A DNA stretch of 64,000 nt, taken from NCBI RefSeq assembly GCF_022712275.1, contig NZ_JALAGU010000051.1:27399-91398 (forward strand). The letters run 5' to 3'. The notes under the pieces were generated by a model, which worked only from the letters and a program-made list of their open reading frames with translations, searched no databases and was not told the DNA's origin. Position 1 is the first letter of the stretch. The number at the start of each line of letters is the position of its first letter. A program made the translations under genes and the position numbers. Source of the DNA: Corynebacterium sp. (lineage in GTDB: Bacteria > Actinomycetota > Actinomycetes > Mycobacteriales > Mycobacteriaceae). Below are positions 48,801 through 57,743 of the stretch, piece after piece.

Positions 48801-49652
48801 TCAGTCCCAGTTGCTCGCCGCGACGACCGACGGGTCGACGTCCAGCCCGGTCCACGCCACGCTCAACTCCCCCAGCGGTTCGGGCTGTTCGATACCCACC
48901 GCGCGGGCCTTGTACAGTTCCAGCAGCGCGAGGAAGCGTCCGACCACGGTCATCGACAGGTCACAGTCCGAGATCAGAGTGGCGAAACTGACCCAGTGGT
49001 CGGCACCGGCGACACGCAGCGTCGACAGGATGTGCCCGGCCTGTTCCGGCACGGACACCGCCTGGACATGGATATGCCCGGTGGCGACCTCGTGCGGTTT
49101 CGGACGGAACGCGGACGCCGCGATCTCGGCGAACTGGTCGGGGGTCAGCCCCAGCTCCACCGGCGGCATGAGGTCGACGAACTGCGGCTCCGGGGACAAC
49201 TGGACCGGGTAACTGCGCGCCGCGTCCCGTTGCCAGCCGGCGAAGAGTTCCGCGACGGACTTGTAGGCCTTGTACTGCAGCAGTCGGGCAAACAACAGGT
49301 CGCGGGACTCCAGCAGCGCCAGATCCTCCTCGTTCTCCACCTCACCCCGCGGCACGAGCCGGGCGGCCTTGAGGTCGAGCAGGGTCGCTGCGACGACGAG
49401 GAACTCGGTGACCTCGTCCAGGTCATCCGCCGAGCCGGTCAGCGACCGGGTGTAGGCGATGAACTCGTCGGTCACGGTCGCCAGGGCGATCTCCGTGACA
49501 TCCATCTTATGGGAGTGGATGAGCTGGAGCAGCAGGTCGAAGGGGCCGTCGAAGTTCGCCAGGGCGACCCGGAACCCGGTGATCTCCGGCTGGACAGGCT
49601 CGGTGACCGCCACGTCCACGGCGTCCGGCATACCCGCAGCGTCGGCAGCCAC
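48801..49652 (-). CDS. scpA: Segregation and condensation protein ScpA
   Basis: A 283-residue kleisin that bridges the SMC heads. The N-terminal helical domain carries the typical FRVALANFDGPFDLLLQLIHSHKMDVTEI, and the middle has TEFLVVAATLLDLKAARLVP. The C-terminal winged helix (VGRFLALLELYKARAVGIEQ) contacts the SMC cap. The start GTG 49652 has GAGG 8 bases upstream and lies 2 bp after the stop of pldP, so the genes are one operon. Confidence 0.95.
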   Translation of the reverse strand: MAADAAGMPDAVDVAVTEPVQPEITGFRVALANFDGPFDLLLQLIHSHKMDVTEIALATVTDEFIAYTRSLTGSADDLDEVTEFLVVAATLLDLKAARLVPRGEVENEEDLALLESRDLLFARLLQYKAYKSVAELFAGWQRDAARSYPVQLSPEPQFVDLMPPVELGLTPDQFAEIAASAFRPKPHEVATGHIHVQAVSVPEQAGHILSTLRVAGADHWVSFATLISDCDLSMTVVGRFLALLELYKARAVGIEQPEPLGELSVAWTGLDVDPSVVAASNWD

Positions 49653-49654
49653 CG

Positions 49655-50521
49655 TTACGTCCTCTCGATGACCTCGGCGGCCAGGTCGCGGTACTGCTTG
49701 GCGCCCTCGGAGGACGGTGCCCAGGAGGTGATCGGCTCGCCGGCGACAGTGGTCTCCGGGAACCTCACCGTGCGGGTGATGACCGTGTCGAAGACCCGGT
49801 CACCGAAGACCTCCACCACCCGGTTCATGACCTGGCGGGAGTGGTTGGTCCGTCGGTCGAAGAGGGTCACGAGGATGCCGAGGACCTCCAGGCGGAAGTT
49901 CAGCCGGTCCCTGACCTTGTCCACGGTATCGTGCAGCAGAGCCAGGCCGCGCAGCGAGAAGTAGGTGCACTCCATCGGGATGATGACGCCGTCGGCACAG
50001 CACAGTGCGTTGACGGTGAGCAGTCCGAGGGACGGCTGGCAGTCGACGATGATGTAGTCGTAGTCCTTCATCACCGGACGCAGCGCCCGGGCCAGCGACT
50101 GCTCGCGGCCGACCTCGTTGACCAGCTGGATCTCCGCGGCCGAGAGATCGATGTTGGCCGGGATGACGTCCAGATTCTCGACTGCGGTGTGGTGCAGCGC
50201 GTCCTCGAGCGTGGCGTCCCGGTCGACGAGGAGGTTGTAGACGGTGGTGTCGAGGTCCTCGTGCTGGATACCGAGTCCGGCGGACAGGGCACCCTGCGGG
50301 TCCAGGTCGACGAGCAGAACCTTACGGCCGTACTCGGCCAGCGCCGCCCCCATGTTGATCGTGGACGTGGTCTTACCCACGCCACCCTTCTGATTGCACA
50401 TGGCGATGACGGTCGCGGGTCCATGGGAATCGACGGGTGCCGGGGTGGGGATCTCGCGCAGCGGTCGGCCCGTCAGGCCCATCTCAGGCTCCCTGAACAG
50501 ACCGTCGTTGGTCTCAGCCAT
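49655..50521 (-). CDS. pldP: ParA-family ATPase, ParA-like division protein
   Basis: A 288-residue Walker-type ATPase with the deviant Walker A CNQKGGVGKTTSTINMGAALA (about 43-63), the LLVDLDPQGALSAGLG switch and IIVDCQPSLGLLTVNAL. It sits with xerD, scpA and scpB rather than parB, matching C. glutamicum PldP, a ParA-like protein implicated in septum placement rather than origin segregation. ATG 50521 is chosen because AAGGAG lies 10 bases upstream; the TTG upstream would be only one base from that site. The xerD gene ends 126 bp upstream. Confidence 0.9.
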   Translation of the reverse strand: MAETNDGLFREPEMGLTGRPLREIPTPAPVDSHGPATVIAMCNQKGGVGKTTSTINMGAALAEYGRKVLLVDLDPQGALSAGLGIQHEDLDTTVYNLLVDRDATLEDALHHTAVENLDVIPANIDLSAAEIQLVNEVGREQSLARALRPVMKDYDYIIVDCQPSLGLLTVNALCCADGVIIPMECTYFSLRGLALLHDTVDKVRDRLNFRLEVLGILVTLFDRRTNHSRQVMNRVVEVFGDRVFDTVITRTVRFPETTVAGEPITSWAPSSEGAKQYRDLAAEVIERT

Positions 50522-50647
50522 CTGCGTCAAGCTCCTTACCTGGACTCACGTCCCGTTCTCTTGACCTGGTCCGGAGGCACCCCGGCCCAGGAATCACATG
50601 GGCCACAGTATCACGCAGCGGAGCAGCCCTGCGGCAGGCATTGCTGG

Positions 50648-51598
50648 TCAAGTCCTGGGATGTGACAGAGCCCAGGATTCACGGAGCAGGTCCGGGGTCA
50701 CCTTGGCGTAGATCTGTGTGGTCACCACATGGGAGTGACCGAGAAGTTCCTGGACCACCCGGATGTCCGCCCCGCCGGCGAGCAGATGGGTGGCGAAGCT
50801 GTGCCGCAGCGCGTGCGGACTCACCTTTCCCAGCCCTGCCTTCTCCCCTGCCGCCGCCACGACATTGAACCCGGACTGGCGTCGCATCCGTCTGCCGGAC
50901 GAGGTGAGGAACAGCGCTGCCCCGTCACCGCCTGCCCGGCCCGAACCCCGCGCAGCCAGGGTCGGTCGTGCCCGGACGAGGTAGGCGTCCACCGCCGCAA
51001 GTGCCGGAGTTCCCACCGGGACGACGCGTTCATGGTCACCTTTGCCGCGCAGCAGGACGGTGTCCTGGGTCCGGTCGATGTCGTCGACATTGAGGTCCAG
51101 CACCTCGCTGATCCGGGCGCCGGTGGAATACAACAGCTCGACCAATGCGCGGTCGCGCAGATCGAGCGGACGGGCGTCCTCCCCTACCGGAACCGCCTCG
51201 ATGAGTGCGGTGACCTGGTCGATGGTGAGGGCCTTCGGCAGGTCCGCACGCTGCTGGGAGACCGGGACGGCGTCGGCGGCATCCGGGATGCCCCGGTCCC
51301 GCGCAGCGAAGGCGTGGAGGCTGCGCACCGTGCTCAACGACCGGGCTGCCGAGGTCTGCGCCAGCGGCCGCCCCCCGGTCACCTCATTGCCTTTGCGCAG
51401 GTCGGCGATGAACCGTTCGATGTCGGCGACCTGTGCTGTGGCGACGGTCAGTCCTTCACCGTCGAGCCAGGTGAGATAGCGGTCGGCGTCACGACCGTAG
51501 TTCTCCAGGGTGTTGGAGCTCAGGCCGCGCTCGGTGCGCAGGTGGCGGAACCAGTCGCGGCGCAGTGCCGCATCCTGTGACGGTGTGTCAGCGGACAT
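50648..51598 (-). CDS. xerD: Site-specific tyrosine recombinase XerD
   Basis: A 316-residue tyrosine recombinase that resolves chromosome dimers at dif. The N-terminal SAM-like domain begins WFRHLRTERGLSSNTLENYGRD. The catalytic residues appear in order: Arg in YSTGARISEVLDL, Lys in LLRGKGDHERVVPVG, His-x-x-Arg in HALRHSFATHLLAGGAD, His in ELLGHSHVVTTQIY, and Tyr in the same segment. The start overlaps the NUDIX gene's end by 11 bp. The context (pldP-scpA-scpB) groups chromosome-maintenance genes. Confidence 0.95.
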   Translation of the reverse strand: MSADTPSQDAALRRDWFRHLRTERGLSSNTLENYGRDADRYLTWLDGEGLTVATAQVADIERFIADLRKGNEVTGGRPLAQTSAARSLSTVRSLHAFAARDRGIPDAADAVPVSQQRADLPKALTIDQVTALIEAVPVGEDARPLDLRDRALVELLYSTGARISEVLDLNVDDIDRTQDTVLLRGKGDHERVVPVGTPALAAVDAYLVRARPTLAARGSGRAGGDGAALFLTSSGRRMRRQSGFNVVAAAGEKAGLGKVSPHALRHSFATHLLAGGADIRVVQELLGHSHVVTTQIYAKVTPDLLRESWALSHPRT

Positions 51599-52247
51599 GC
51601 TTCATGTCGGTGCCGGGCTCCTGCCCGACCGACCGCCGGTCGGCCAGGGCGGAGGTCTTCGCGAACGGTTCGGTCACCTCACGACGCGTCCCGACAGCCA
51701 GGTGCAGCAGACCGGCGACGGCAATTGAGTTCTCCACCTCGCCACGGCGGACCATACCGACGGCTTCGTCGACCGGCACCCAGCGGCGCGTCATGTCCGC
51801 TTCCTCACCCTCCGCCTCAGGCAGGGCACCCGACTCCTCCGCCGTCAGCGGGCGGACGCCCTCGGCGAGGAAGATCCGGCAGATCTCCTCACTGGTACCC
51901 GGTGAGGTGACGATGTCGCCCAACAGATGCCACCCGGACGCCGCGACGCCGGCCTCCTCGGCCAGTTCACGCTGCGCCCCGGTCAGCGGATCCTCGCCGA
52001 CGAGGTCGAGGATGCCGGCGGGCAACTCCCAGAGGTAGCGTCCGACCGGTCGCCGGTACTGACGGATGAGCAGGACCTCACGACTCTCCCCCGTCTCCCG
52101 GACCGCGACCACCGCAGCGGCGCCGAAGTGCTCGACGACCTCCCGGGTCGCTTCCCCGGTGGCGGTGGAGATCCGGTCCCGTCGCAACGCGAGGATCGGA
52201 GCGTCCACCAGCAGGTCGCTGGACAGGGTGCGGTAGAGGTCAGCCAT
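51588..52247 (-). CDS. NUDIX hydrolase, ADP-ribose pyrophosphatase type
   Basis: A 219-residue NUDIX hydrolase. The box is GILDLVGEDPLTGAQRELAEEAGV (residues 77 on), with the metal-binding REL-EE. The upstream LIRQYRRPVGRYLWELPAG is characteristic of ADP-ribose pyrophosphatases of the YqkG/Rv1700 type. It probably cleaves ADP-ribose to AMP and ribose-5-phosphate. The C-terminal tail after residue 195 is not conserved in appearance. It lies 6 bp after pyrG and overlaps xerD by 11 bp, so the three are co-transcribed. Confidence 0.9.
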   Translation of the reverse strand: MADLYRTLSSDLLVDAPILALRRDRISTATGEATREVVEHFGAAAVVAVRETGESREVLLIRQYRRPVGRYLWELPAGILDLVGEDPLTGAQRELAEEAGVAASGWHLLGDIVTSPGTSEEICRIFLAEGVRPLTAEESGALPEAEGEEADMTRRWVPVDEAVGMVRRGEVENSIAVAGLLHLAVGTRREVTEPFAKTSALADRRSVGQEPGTDMKHVR

Positions 52248-52253
52248 GAGAGG

Positions 52254-53927
52254 CTACTTCGCCTCGCGACGGGCGACAGCGGCCCTGACCAGGCCGGCGA
52301 ACAGCGGGTGCGGGCGGGTCGGGCGCGACTTGTACTCCGGGTGCGCCTGAGTGGCGACGAGGTACGGGTGAACGTCCTTCGGGTACTCGACGAACTCGAC
52401 GAGACGGCCGTCCGGGGAGGTACCGGAGAACTGCAGACCGGACCCCTCGGTGATCTGCTCCTTGTAGGCGTTGTTCACCTCGAAGCGGTGACGGTGGCGC
52501 TCGGAGACCTCGGTGGTCCCGTAGGTGTCGGCCAGGACCGAGCCCTCGGCCAGGACGGCCGGGTAGGCACCGAGACGCATGGTGCCGCCCAGGTCTGCCT
52601 CACCGTGCACGGCAGCCTCCTGCTCGGCCATGGTGGAGATCACCGGGGTACCGGTGGCACCCAGCTCCTCGGCGAACTCGGTGGAGGACGCGTCGTCGAT
52701 GCCGGCGGCCTTGGCCGCCTCAATGACGGTGCACTGCAGACCGAGGCAGATGCCGAGCATCGGGATGAGGTTCTCGCGGCAGTAGGTCACCGCGGCGATC
52801 TTGCCCTCGATACCGCGGACACCGAAGCCACCGGGGACGACGACCGCGTCGACGTCGCCGAGCTGCTTCCGGGCACCCTCCGGGGTGGCGCAGTCATCGG
52901 CGGCGACCCAGCGGATGGTGGCCTTGCGACGCTCACCGAAGGCGCCGGCGCGGATGGCCTCGGCGACGGACAGGTAGGCGTCCGGCAGATCGATGTACTT
53001 GCCGACCAGTGCAACGGTGACCTCTCCCTGCGGGTTATGGACGCGGTCGAGCAGGTTGCCCCAGACGGTCCAGTCCACGTCCCGGAACGGGAGGTTCAGC
53101 TTGCGGATGAGGAAGGAGTCGAGGTGCTCGTTGTAGAGCACCTTCGGAATATTGTAGATCGAGGAGGAGTCCGCGCACGAGATGACGCCCTCTTCGTCGA
53201 CGTCGGTCATCAGGGCGATCTTCTTCTTCAGTCCCTGCGGAACCTCGCGGTCACAGCGCAGGACGATGGCGTCCGGGATGATACCGATGCTGCGCAGTTC
53301 GGCGACCGAGTGCTGGGTCGGCTTGGTCTTCAGCTCGCCGGACGGTGCCAGGTAGGGCACCAGGGAGACGTGGATGAAGAAGATGTTCTCGCGGCCGACC
53401 TCGTGGCGGACCTGGCGGGCGGCCTCGAGGAAGGGCTGGGACTCGATGTCACCGACGGTGCCACCGACCTCGGATATGACGACGTCCGGGACGACGCCGT
53501 CGGCGTCCGGGGCGGCCTGGGCGAGGATGCGGGCCTTGATCTCGTCGGTGATGTGCGGGATGACCTGGACGGTCTTGCCGAGGAACTCCCCGCGACGCTC
53601 CTTGGCGATGACGGTGGAGTACACCTTGCCGGTGGTGACGTTCGCGTTCTTGGTGAGGCTCCGGTCGAGGAAGCGCTCGTAGTGCCCCAGGTCGAGGTCG
53701 GTCTCGGCGCCGTCGTCGGTGACGAAGACCTCACCATGCTCGAAGGGGTTCATGGTGCCCGGATCGACGTTGAGGTACGGATCCAGCTTCTGCATGGTCA
53801 CGGTCAGCCCACGGGACACGAGGAGCTGTCCCAGGCTGGCGGCGGTGAGGCCCTTACCCAGCGAAGAGACGACACCCCCCGTGACAAAGATGAACTTGGT
53901 GTGCTGCTCGCTGCGCCCCTGAGACAC
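52254..53927 (-). CDS. pyrG: CTP synthase
   Basis: A 557-residue glutamine-dependent CTP synthase (UTP + ATP + Gln to CTP). The amidoligase domain begins KFIFVTGGVVSSLGKGLTAASLG, followed by LDPYLNVDPGTMNPFEHGEVFVTDDG. The glutaminase domain has the nucleophile Cys in MLGICLGLQ and the His-Glu pair in QAHPEYKSRP. The start GTG 53927 follows GGGAG at 5 bases. Length and motifs are normal. It is followed by the NUDIX gene. Confidence 0.97.
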   Translation of the reverse strand: MSQGRSEQHTKFIFVTGGVVSSLGKGLTAASLGQLLVSRGLTVTMQKLDPYLNVDPGTMNPFEHGEVFVTDDGAETDLDLGHYERFLDRSLTKNANVTTGKVYSTVIAKERRGEFLGKTVQVIPHITDEIKARILAQAAPDADGVVPDVVISEVGGTVGDIESQPFLEAARQVRHEVGRENIFFIHVSLVPYLAPSGELKTKPTQHSVAELRSIGIIPDAIVLRCDREVPQGLKKKIALMTDVDEEGVISCADSSSIYNIPKVLYNEHLDSFLIRKLNLPFRDVDWTVWGNLLDRVHNPQGEVTVALVGKYIDLPDAYLSVAEAIRAGAFGERRKATIRWVAADDCATPEGARKQLGDVDAVVVPGGFGVRGIEGKIAAVTYCRENLIPMLGICLGLQCTVIEAAKAAGIDDASSTEFAEELGATGTPVISTMAEQEAAVHGEADLGGTMRLGAYPAVLAEGSVLADTYGTTEVSERHRHRFEVNNAYKEQITEGSGLQFSGTSPDGRLVEFVEYPKDVHPYLVATQAHPEYKSRPTRPHPLFAGLVRAAVARREAK

Positions 53928-53975
53928 GTCAACTCCCGTGGTGGTAACCGATAAAACCTACGGGACTTCAGCCTA

Positions 53976-54878
53976 TCACAGCGAGGGCATCGCGGCACTT
54001 TCCGCCGCGCCGTAGGACCCGGCTTTGCCGTCCAACTGCTGGGCCAGGGCCCGCACCACGGTGATCCGCCCGGCGGTGCGGTCGGCGTTGTCGACGGTGC
54101 TGACCTTCTCAGTGTCCGCCCGGTCGGCACGCAGGATCTCCAGTGCACCACCGTCGGTGGTCGAGGCCCAGTCGCCGGCGAGGACGACCCCGCCGGTGAC
54201 GGCGTCCAGCCCCGCGGCCAGGTCGGCGGTGAAGGTACCGGCGTATCCGCCGGTGGACCCGGTGACCACGACCACGGCATCCGCGGATTCCAGCTCCGGG
54301 ATCCCGCCGTCGAGGAAACCACCCTTGTCGAGAGCGCCGAGCAGCAGGGAACGGTCGGACTCGGAGGCCTCCGACACCCGGTCCCCCTCACTGCGGAGCG
54401 CCTGACCGACGACCTGACCAAGGTGGTAGCCGGGGTCCCGGCGGTCCTCGGAAAGCTTCGCCCCGGCCGGCAGGGTGTTCGCTGCCAGGGATTTCACGGC
54501 GTCCGCCTTGTCCTGGGAGAGGACGTCGTCAGTGAACGACAGCGTCCCCGCATCCGTCGCGCCCGCATCGGAGAGCAGCGCGCGCTGGGCGTCGACCACC
54601 TCCTCGTCGGCGTCGGGCATGCCCACGACGAGGACACTGCGGTCCTTGAGATCGTCCCGCACGGCACCGGAGGCCAGTTCATCGAGAACAGCGTCATCGG
54701 CGTCCAGACCGGCGGTGGACGCCGAGAGTTCGTCGCGGGTGGAATCCAGCTCCTCCTGGACACCGGAGTCCACGGCCGTGGGCCCACCCTCCACATTGGG
54801 GGCGAGGACGTAGAAACCGAACAGTGTTCCGGCGGCGATACCGGCTGCTACCCCACCGAGGATCTTCGGGCCGCTCAC
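53976..54878 (-). CDS. steB: SteB / MctB-like envelope protein
   Basis: A 300-residue protein with one N-terminal transmembrane helix (ILGGVAAGIAAGTLFGFYVL) and a coiled-coil segment (SGVQEELDSTRDELSAS) in the early extracytoplasmic part. The rest is a globular domain rich in Val/Gly strands (SADAVVVVTGSTGGYAG). The mycobacterial homologue was described as copper transporter MctB (Rv1698). In C. glutamicum the gene pair steA-steB acts in cell separation through the RipC-FtsEX pathway, and this order matches. GTG 54878 overlaps the steA stop (GTGA). Confidence 0.87.
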   Translation of the reverse strand: MSGPKILGGVAAGIAAGTLFGFYVLAPNVEGGPTAVDSGVQEELDSTRDELSASTAGLDADDAVLDELASGAVRDDLKDRSVLVVGMPDADEEVVDAQRALLSDAGATDAGTLSFTDDVLSQDKADAVKSLAANTLPAGAKLSEDRRDPGYHLGQVVGQALRSEGDRVSEASESDRSLLLGALDKGGFLDGGIPELESADAVVVVTGSTGGYAGTFTADLAAGLDAVTGGVVLAGDWASTTDGGALEILRADRADTEKVSTVDNADRTAGRITVVRALAQQLDGKAGSYGAAESAAMPSL

Positions 54879-56068
54879 GAGAACAGGTCCTGGAACTTCG
54901 TGGCGATGTTGTTCCAGCTGTCGACGAGGTTGTCGACGAAGCCTTCGGAACCACTGAGCCCCGCGATGAGGATGATCACCAGGATCGCGGCGATGATGCC
55001 GAGGATCGCCCACAGCCAGCCTCCGCCGGAGCGGGAGACACGGTAGAGCTCGGCGACGGCGGAGGAGTCGACGAAGCGGCTGCCGACTTTCAGGCGCGAG
55101 AGCATCGAGGAGGGGGTGTCCGGGGCCGAGGCGGTGTCGAAGATGCGCTCCAGGTCGACGGTCGGTCCGAGGTTCACGACCATGGACGCGCCGTGGTATT
55201 CGGCGAGCAGCAGGGCCAGATCGGTGGCGTCTCCGGTGGCGGCGGGGAAGGTCATCGCTCCGACACCGAGGTCCTGGATACGCTCCAGTCCCGCGGCGTG
55301 ACCGTCGGGGTCGGCGGGCAGGATGACAGTCGCGCCGGACCGCAGGTTGTCCGAGGAGATCAGCTCGGGGTCACCGATGATCACCGACGGACGGTAGCCG
55401 TGCCGGACCAGTTCGTCGACGGCCTGGTCCACACCGATGAGCACGGGGTCGTACTCGCGGATGAAGTAGCGCAGCGCCTTGAGCTTGGTCTCCAGCTCCG
55501 GGTCAGGGCTGACGATGAGGACCTTCCGGTCGTCCATGTCGACCTCGACCTCGGGGACACCGAGTCCGTCGATGAGCAGCGGGGCCTCGGTGCTGACGAA
55601 CTCGGCGGTGTTGCCGGAAAGCGCCTCCATGTGGTCGACGAGCGCCTCACGGGCATCGAGGAACCGGGTGCGGGCGGTGTCCTCGTCGAGGATCTCACCC
55701 TTGCCGATGGAGCGGTCCCCGTAGAAGATCTTGCCGTCGTCGAGGCGACCCTTCTTCCCGTTCTTCGTCTTCCCGGGCAGCGCGGGGTCCGCGTTCTCCA
55801 CGAGGGTGACTCCGGCGTCCAGCAGCATCTGGGGACCGAAGTTGGGGACGTTACCGGTGGTGAAGGCGGCGGTGTTCACCACACCGGCAACCTTGGCGTC
55901 GATGAGCTTCTGGGCGAGTGCCCGGTTGATGTCCGGGGCGTCGATGACGACGATGTCGCCCTCGCCGAGCTTGGCCAGTGTGGAACTGCCCTTCGCGCCG
56001 GTGCAGTCCCGGGTATGGCCGTGGATGCCTGGGGTGTCGTCGGTACGGGAGAAGATCATGGTGGACAT
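54875..56068 (-). CDS. steA: SteA, cytokinetic-ring-associated membrane protein
   Basis: A 397-residue protein with a long cytoplasmic part resembling thiamin-pyrophosphokinase-like folds (DRKVLIVSPDPELETKLKAL, PVLIGVDQAVDELVRHGYRPSVIIGDPEL). A C-terminal transmembrane helix (WLWAILGIIAAILVIILIAGL, about 350-370) precedes a short tail. It is the homologue of Rv1697 and of C. glutamicum SteA, which recruits SteB to the division ring and helps septal peptidoglycan hydrolysis. The gene starts 52 bp after the HPP gene. Confidence 0.9.
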   Translation of the reverse strand: MSTMIFSRTDDTPGIHGHTRDCTGAKGSSTLAKLGEGDIVVIDAPDINRALAQKLIDAKVAGVVNTAAFTTGNVPNFGPQMLLDAGVTLVENADPALPGKTKNGKKGRLDDGKIFYGDRSIGKGEILDEDTARTRFLDAREALVDHMEALSGNTAEFVSTEAPLLIDGLGVPEVEVDMDDRKVLIVSPDPELETKLKALRYFIREYDPVLIGVDQAVDELVRHGYRPSVIIGDPELISSDNLRSGATVILPADPDGHAAGLERIQDLGVGAMTFPAATGDATDLALLLAEYHGASMVVNLGPTVDLERIFDTASAPDTPSSMLSRLKVGSRFVDSSAVAELYRVSRSGGGWLWAILGIIAAILVIILIAGLSGSEGFVDNLVDSWNNIATKFQDLFS

Positions 56069-56120
56069 TGTGAACTGTGGGTCTCCTTTTCCGGCGGAGG
56101 CGCGCCGGTGAGCGCCACAG

Positions 56121-56636
56121 TCAGCGCACTAACCTGGCCTTCTTCATCCCCCACCGGTACAGCGATCCGCACACGGTGACGAAGATCGCGCCGATGACCA
56201 CCGGAGTGAGCAGGTAGCTCCAGGTCTCGCCGTCGAGCATGATGATCAAGGGGATGCCCGCCGCCGGCGGATGGAGGACGCGCAGTGCCACCATGACCAT
56301 GATCGCGGCTCCGGTCGCCAGGGACATCGACCACCATTCCGTCGGCATGGTGGTCACCACCGTCAGTCCCGCCACAGCGGAGATCATGTGCCCGCCGATG
56401 ACATTGATCGGCTGGGAGACCGGAGCTTTCGGCAGAACGAACTCGAGGACGCAGGACGCACCGAAGCTCGCCATGAGCAGTGGGTGACCGACAATATCGG
56501 AGAAGAACCCGAGCAGGGCGATGACCGTCATCGACGCGAACCCGGACAACAGGATCGCCGGAACGGAGAACCGGGGTTGGGTGCGGGTGAAGGACCTGCG
56601 CAGCGTGCGGCCGACCGACCGCAGCGCGTGGCTCAC
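56121..56636 (-). CDS. HPP-family integral membrane protein
   Basis: A 171-residue protein with four predicted transmembrane helices. It shows the HPP family marks: GHPLLMASFGASCVLEFVLPKAPVSQP and the HPPAAGIPLI motif that names the family. Some plant and cyanobacterial relatives carry nitrite across membranes; function in corynebacteria is unknown. The GTG start overlaps the LysR stop (GTGA), so the two are coupled. With LysR it interrupts the otherwise conserved recN-steA-steB order. Confidence 0.85.
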   Translation of the reverse strand: MSHALRSVGRTLRRSFTRTQPRFSVPAILLSGFASMTVIALLGFFSDIVGHPLLMASFGASCVLEFVLPKAPVSQPINVIGGHMISAVAGLTVVTTMPTEWWSMSLATGAAIMVMVALRVLHPPAAGIPLIIMLDGETWSYLLTPVVIGAIFVTVCGSLYRWGMKKARLVR

Positions 56637-57628
56637 CGCATGTCCCCTGCGGAGACCTCGGACGCGTTCCCGGTGTTCGTTCCGGTGTCTGCGGTGTCCG
56701 CCCCGGTGGCGGCATTGTCGACGGCGGTGCCCAACCTGGTGACCGGCCGGGTCGCGAGTCTGGCGACGGCGGCAGGGATCTCGACCACCGGATCGACCAG
56801 TGGCAGCAGACGCAGGTCGCCGGAGGTCACGCCCGGAGTTCCCACTGGTACGACCGCGGCCCACCGGCCGGTGGCCGCAAGAGCGGTCAGTGAGGCCACC
56901 GAACCGGATTCCACGGTGGGAGCCACCGACACTCCGACGGATGTCATGGCCCGGTCAAAACAGGTGCGGGCGAGCATTCCCGGGGAAAGCAGAGCGACCG
57001 GAAGCCTGGCGAGATCGACCGCGCTGATCCGGTCCCGGCCTGCGTCCGGACCGTGGGACGGGCCCAGCCCCGGTCCGAGGGTGGCGACCAATCCCTCGGT
57101 GAGCACGACGGCGTAGCGCACCGGTTCCATCGGAGTGAGCGCGAGCCCGTCCAGGTCGACGGCGCCGTCGATGTCGTCGACGGGGTGGATCACGGCGGCG
57201 TCGAGGTCGTGGGAGCGGAGCTTCTCGACGAGATCGGCACTGCCGATCCCCGTGCTCACCTCCACGCGGACACCGGGGTGGGCGGTGGTGAGCCGGGCGA
57301 TGACGGCGGCGGCCCGGGTGTCACCGGAGGGGACGGTGCCCAGCCGCAGGGTCGTCGACAGGTTTCCACCGGCGGCAGTGAGGTCCTCCACAAGCCTGCG
57401 ACGGTCGGCCAGGATCCGACGGATATGGGTGAGCAGCAGCTCACCCTCGGGAGTGAGGTCCCGGAACGAGGACCTGCCACGGTTGACCAGCGGGACGCCG
57501 AATTCCGCCTCGAGTTTGCGGACCGCCTCGGACATCGTCGAGGTCGTCACGAAACAGGACGCGGCGGCACGTCCGAAGTGGCGTTCCCGGGCAAGCGCGT
57601 CGAAGTACTCGAGCTGGGTGAGCAACAT
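56633..57628 (-). CDS. LysR-family transcriptional regulator
   Basis: A 331-residue LTTR. The winged-helix domain is MLLTQLEYFDALARERHFGRAAASCFVTTSTMSEAVRKLE (residues 1-40, given here from its start), followed by the RGRSSFRDLTPEG loop. The C-terminal periplasmic-binding-like domain runs from about residue 90 to 290. The last 35 residues are Thr/Ala-rich and disordered. ATG 57628 matches the usual LTTR start; the frame reads further upstream without support. The target is probably the coupled HPP gene. The signal is unknown. Confidence 0.88.
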   Translation of the reverse strand: MLLTQLEYFDALARERHFGRAAASCFVTTSTMSEAVRKLEAEFGVPLVNRGRSSFRDLTPEGELLLTHIRRILADRRRLVEDLTAAGGNLSTTLRLGTVPSGDTRAAAVIARLTTAHPGVRVEVSTGIGSADLVEKLRSHDLDAAVIHPVDDIDGAVDLDGLALTPMEPVRYAVVLTEGLVATLGPGLGPSHGPDAGRDRISAVDLARLPVALLSPGMLARTCFDRAMTSVGVSVAPTVESGSVASLTALAATGRWAAVVPVGTPGVTSGDLRLLPLVDPVVEIPAAVARLATRPVTRLGTAVDNAATGADTADTGTNTGNASEVSAGDMR

Positions 57629-57743
57629 AGGGCTGACGCTACCGCACCGGACCGGGGTGCCGCCCACCTGGAGCGTCACGCAACGTCTCACGAAACCTCA
57701 CGACCGTACGGCGAAAATGAACGGGAGAACCGGACCGCAGTGG

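Noticed and set aside
49655..50521. Chromosome-partition parA of the parAB pair
   Set aside because: No parB or parS-like sites nearby; neighbours are xerD and scpAB, as for the division-linked ParA-like gene.
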